A stretch of DNA of 64,000 nucleotides from NCBI GenBank assembly GCA_001874305.1, contig MPCU01000009.1, positions 124,001 to 188,000 of the forward strand. The letters are read 5' to 3'. This DNA is from Bacteriovorax sp. MedPE-SWde. GTDB taxonomy: Bacteria > Bdellovibrionota > Bacteriovoracia > Bacteriovoracales > Bacteriovoracaceae. Of this stretch, positions 63,219-64,000 are shown in pieces (the stretch's first letter is position 1; every line of letters begins with the position of its first letter). Both the position numbers and the translations under genes were made by a program. The notes under the pieces were generated by a model, which was not told the DNA's origin, did not search any database, and saw only the letters and a list, made by a program, of their open reading frames with translations.

Positions 63219-64000
63219 TAAAAGTCTTGATATTGGGACTTTGCATAAGTCCTATGAATACTCTTCACCATATCAAAAGGTTGGTAAGGTTAGAGCATCG
63301 AAAGGGATGCTCTATGAAGTTAATCTTGCTAGAGCAGTAATTGGCTCAAATGTAGAATTCCTAACAGAGTTTGGAGATAGTTGTCTTGGAGAGGTTGTCG
63401 CAATCGATGGAAATCGTTGTATGACAATGCCTTATCAGGAACTAACAGGAATAAATTCTGAGACTAGAGTTTATTTAAAAGATCTAACTACAACTATTAG
63501 AGTTGGTTCCGAATATATTGGTCGAGTTATAGACTTTCAAGGGAATCCTATAGATGGACTAGGTCCTATTGAAAAGCCTGCTGAAGTTAGGAGTATATAT
63601 GGGACTCCAATTAATCCTCTTGAAAGACCACCTATTACAGAATCATTAGATACAGGCGTAAATGCAATTAATGCTTTTATGACAGCAGGAAAAGGTCAAC
63701 GTCTAGCTATTATGGCCGGTTCTGGTGTTGGTAAGTCTGTAACTTTAGGAATGATTGCCCAAAAATCTTCTGCAGACGTAAATGTTATTGCGCTAATAGG
63801 GGAAAGGGGTAGAGAGGTTAGGGAATTTATCGAGAATGATCTTGGCCCAGAGGGGTTAAAGAAATCTATAGTTGTTGTTGCAACATCAGATACTTCTCCT
63901 CTTATTAGAATGAAAGCTGCGCACGTTGCAACGACTTTCGCAGAATACTTTAGAGATACAAATAATGATGTCCTCTTGATGATGGATTCAATTACAAGAT
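63208..64000 (+). CDS. fliI: Flagellum-specific ATP synthase FliI (N-terminal 264 residues, cut by window edge)
   Basis: The frame runs from ATG 63208 (an in-frame ATG at 63199 is also possible) past 64000. N-terminal beta-barrel KVGKVRASKGMLYEVNL, then GRVIDFQGNPIDG and ERPPITESLDTGVNAINAFM. The Walker A is MAGSGVGKSVTLG, followed by ALIGERGREVREFIENDLGP, and Walker B begins VLLMMDSITR at the edge. It is the hexameric ATPase that feeds the flagellar type III export gate. Overlaps fliH. Truncated only by the window. Confidence 0.97.
   Translation, partial: MSLDKSLDIGTLHKSYEYSSPYQKVGKVRASKGMLYEVNLARAVIGSNVEFLTEFGDSCLGEVVAIDGNRCMTMPYQELTGINSETRVYLKDLTTTIRVGSEYIGRVIDFQGNPIDGLGPIEKPAEVRSIYGTPINPLERPPITESLDTGVNAINAFMTAGKGQRLAIMAGSGVGKSVTLGMIAQKSSADVNVIALIGERGREVREFIENDLGPEGLKKSIVVVATSDTSPLIRMKAAHVATTFAEYFRDTNNDVLLMMDSITR

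Overview
The window is AT-rich DNA (GC in the mid-30s per cent by eye) that is densely coded on both strands. Together the genes suggest a Gram-negative, flagellated, didermic bacterium close to the Bdellovibrio-like predators, most likely the marine Bacteriovorax/Halobacteriovorax group. Pointers are many outer-membrane proteins and lipoproteins, a flgB-flgC-fliE-fliF-fliG-fliH-fliI operon next to NtrC-type regulators, stand-alone receiver proteins, a PilZ protein, Lys/Asn/Ile-rich proteins, and frequent GTG and TTG starts. The assignment is inferred from gene content only; no rRNA or tRNA gene was found.

Layout. 1-7952: a possible surface-signalling cluster. A CHASE2 adenylate/guanylate cyclase (leftward, cut by the window edge) diverges from a FecR-domain protein with a barrel-like C-terminus, a TPR protein with a barrel-like C-terminus, an ECF sigma factor, a single-pass membrane protein in the anti-sigma position, and a secreted repeat protein split by an apparent 8-bp deletion. 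7949-14436: housekeeping genes (trmL, pepA, lptF/G-type permease, rodZ-like, pilF-like, rlmD-like). 14489-18182: a Trk/Ktr potassium uptake operon with an extra HAMP/PAS-like membrane protein. 18351-30533: lepA, a flippase-like membrane protein, UDP-glucose dehydrogenase, a nitrilase-family amidase, two receiver-only proteins, an Nfu-type Fe-S protein, rsmE, a minimal SF2 helicase coupled to recO, an MsbA-like exporter and a PilZ protein. 30579-34928: a 1449-residue secreted protein with about 150 Asn/Gly pentapeptide repeats. 35070-43597: GIY-YIG protein, U32-family protein, a lipoprotein, glyS, ppdK and a beta-lactamase-fold protein. 43664-50637: a 1272-residue lipoprotein with a phosphorylase-like module and a C-terminal ADP-ribosyltransferase-like module, then mpl, then a SleB-like secreted protein that appears to start at ATT. 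50735-54425: metK, two unknown genes and an NtrC-type regulator. 54718-64000: the flagellar operon, headed by a large TPR protein and an NtrC-type protein that has lost its ATPase and sigma-54 contact motifs.

Strongest candidates for something undescribed: the 1272-residue phosphorylase/ART lipoprotein, the 1449-residue NxGxx repeat protein, the degenerate sigma-54 activator at the head of the flagellar operon, the FecR/barrel/ECF cluster with its broken repeat gene, the ATT-initiated gene at 48940, and a set of genes with a -10 box 6-8 nt before the start codon and no ribosome binding site (possible leaderless mRNAs). All function calls come from reading motifs by eye; no database search was run.
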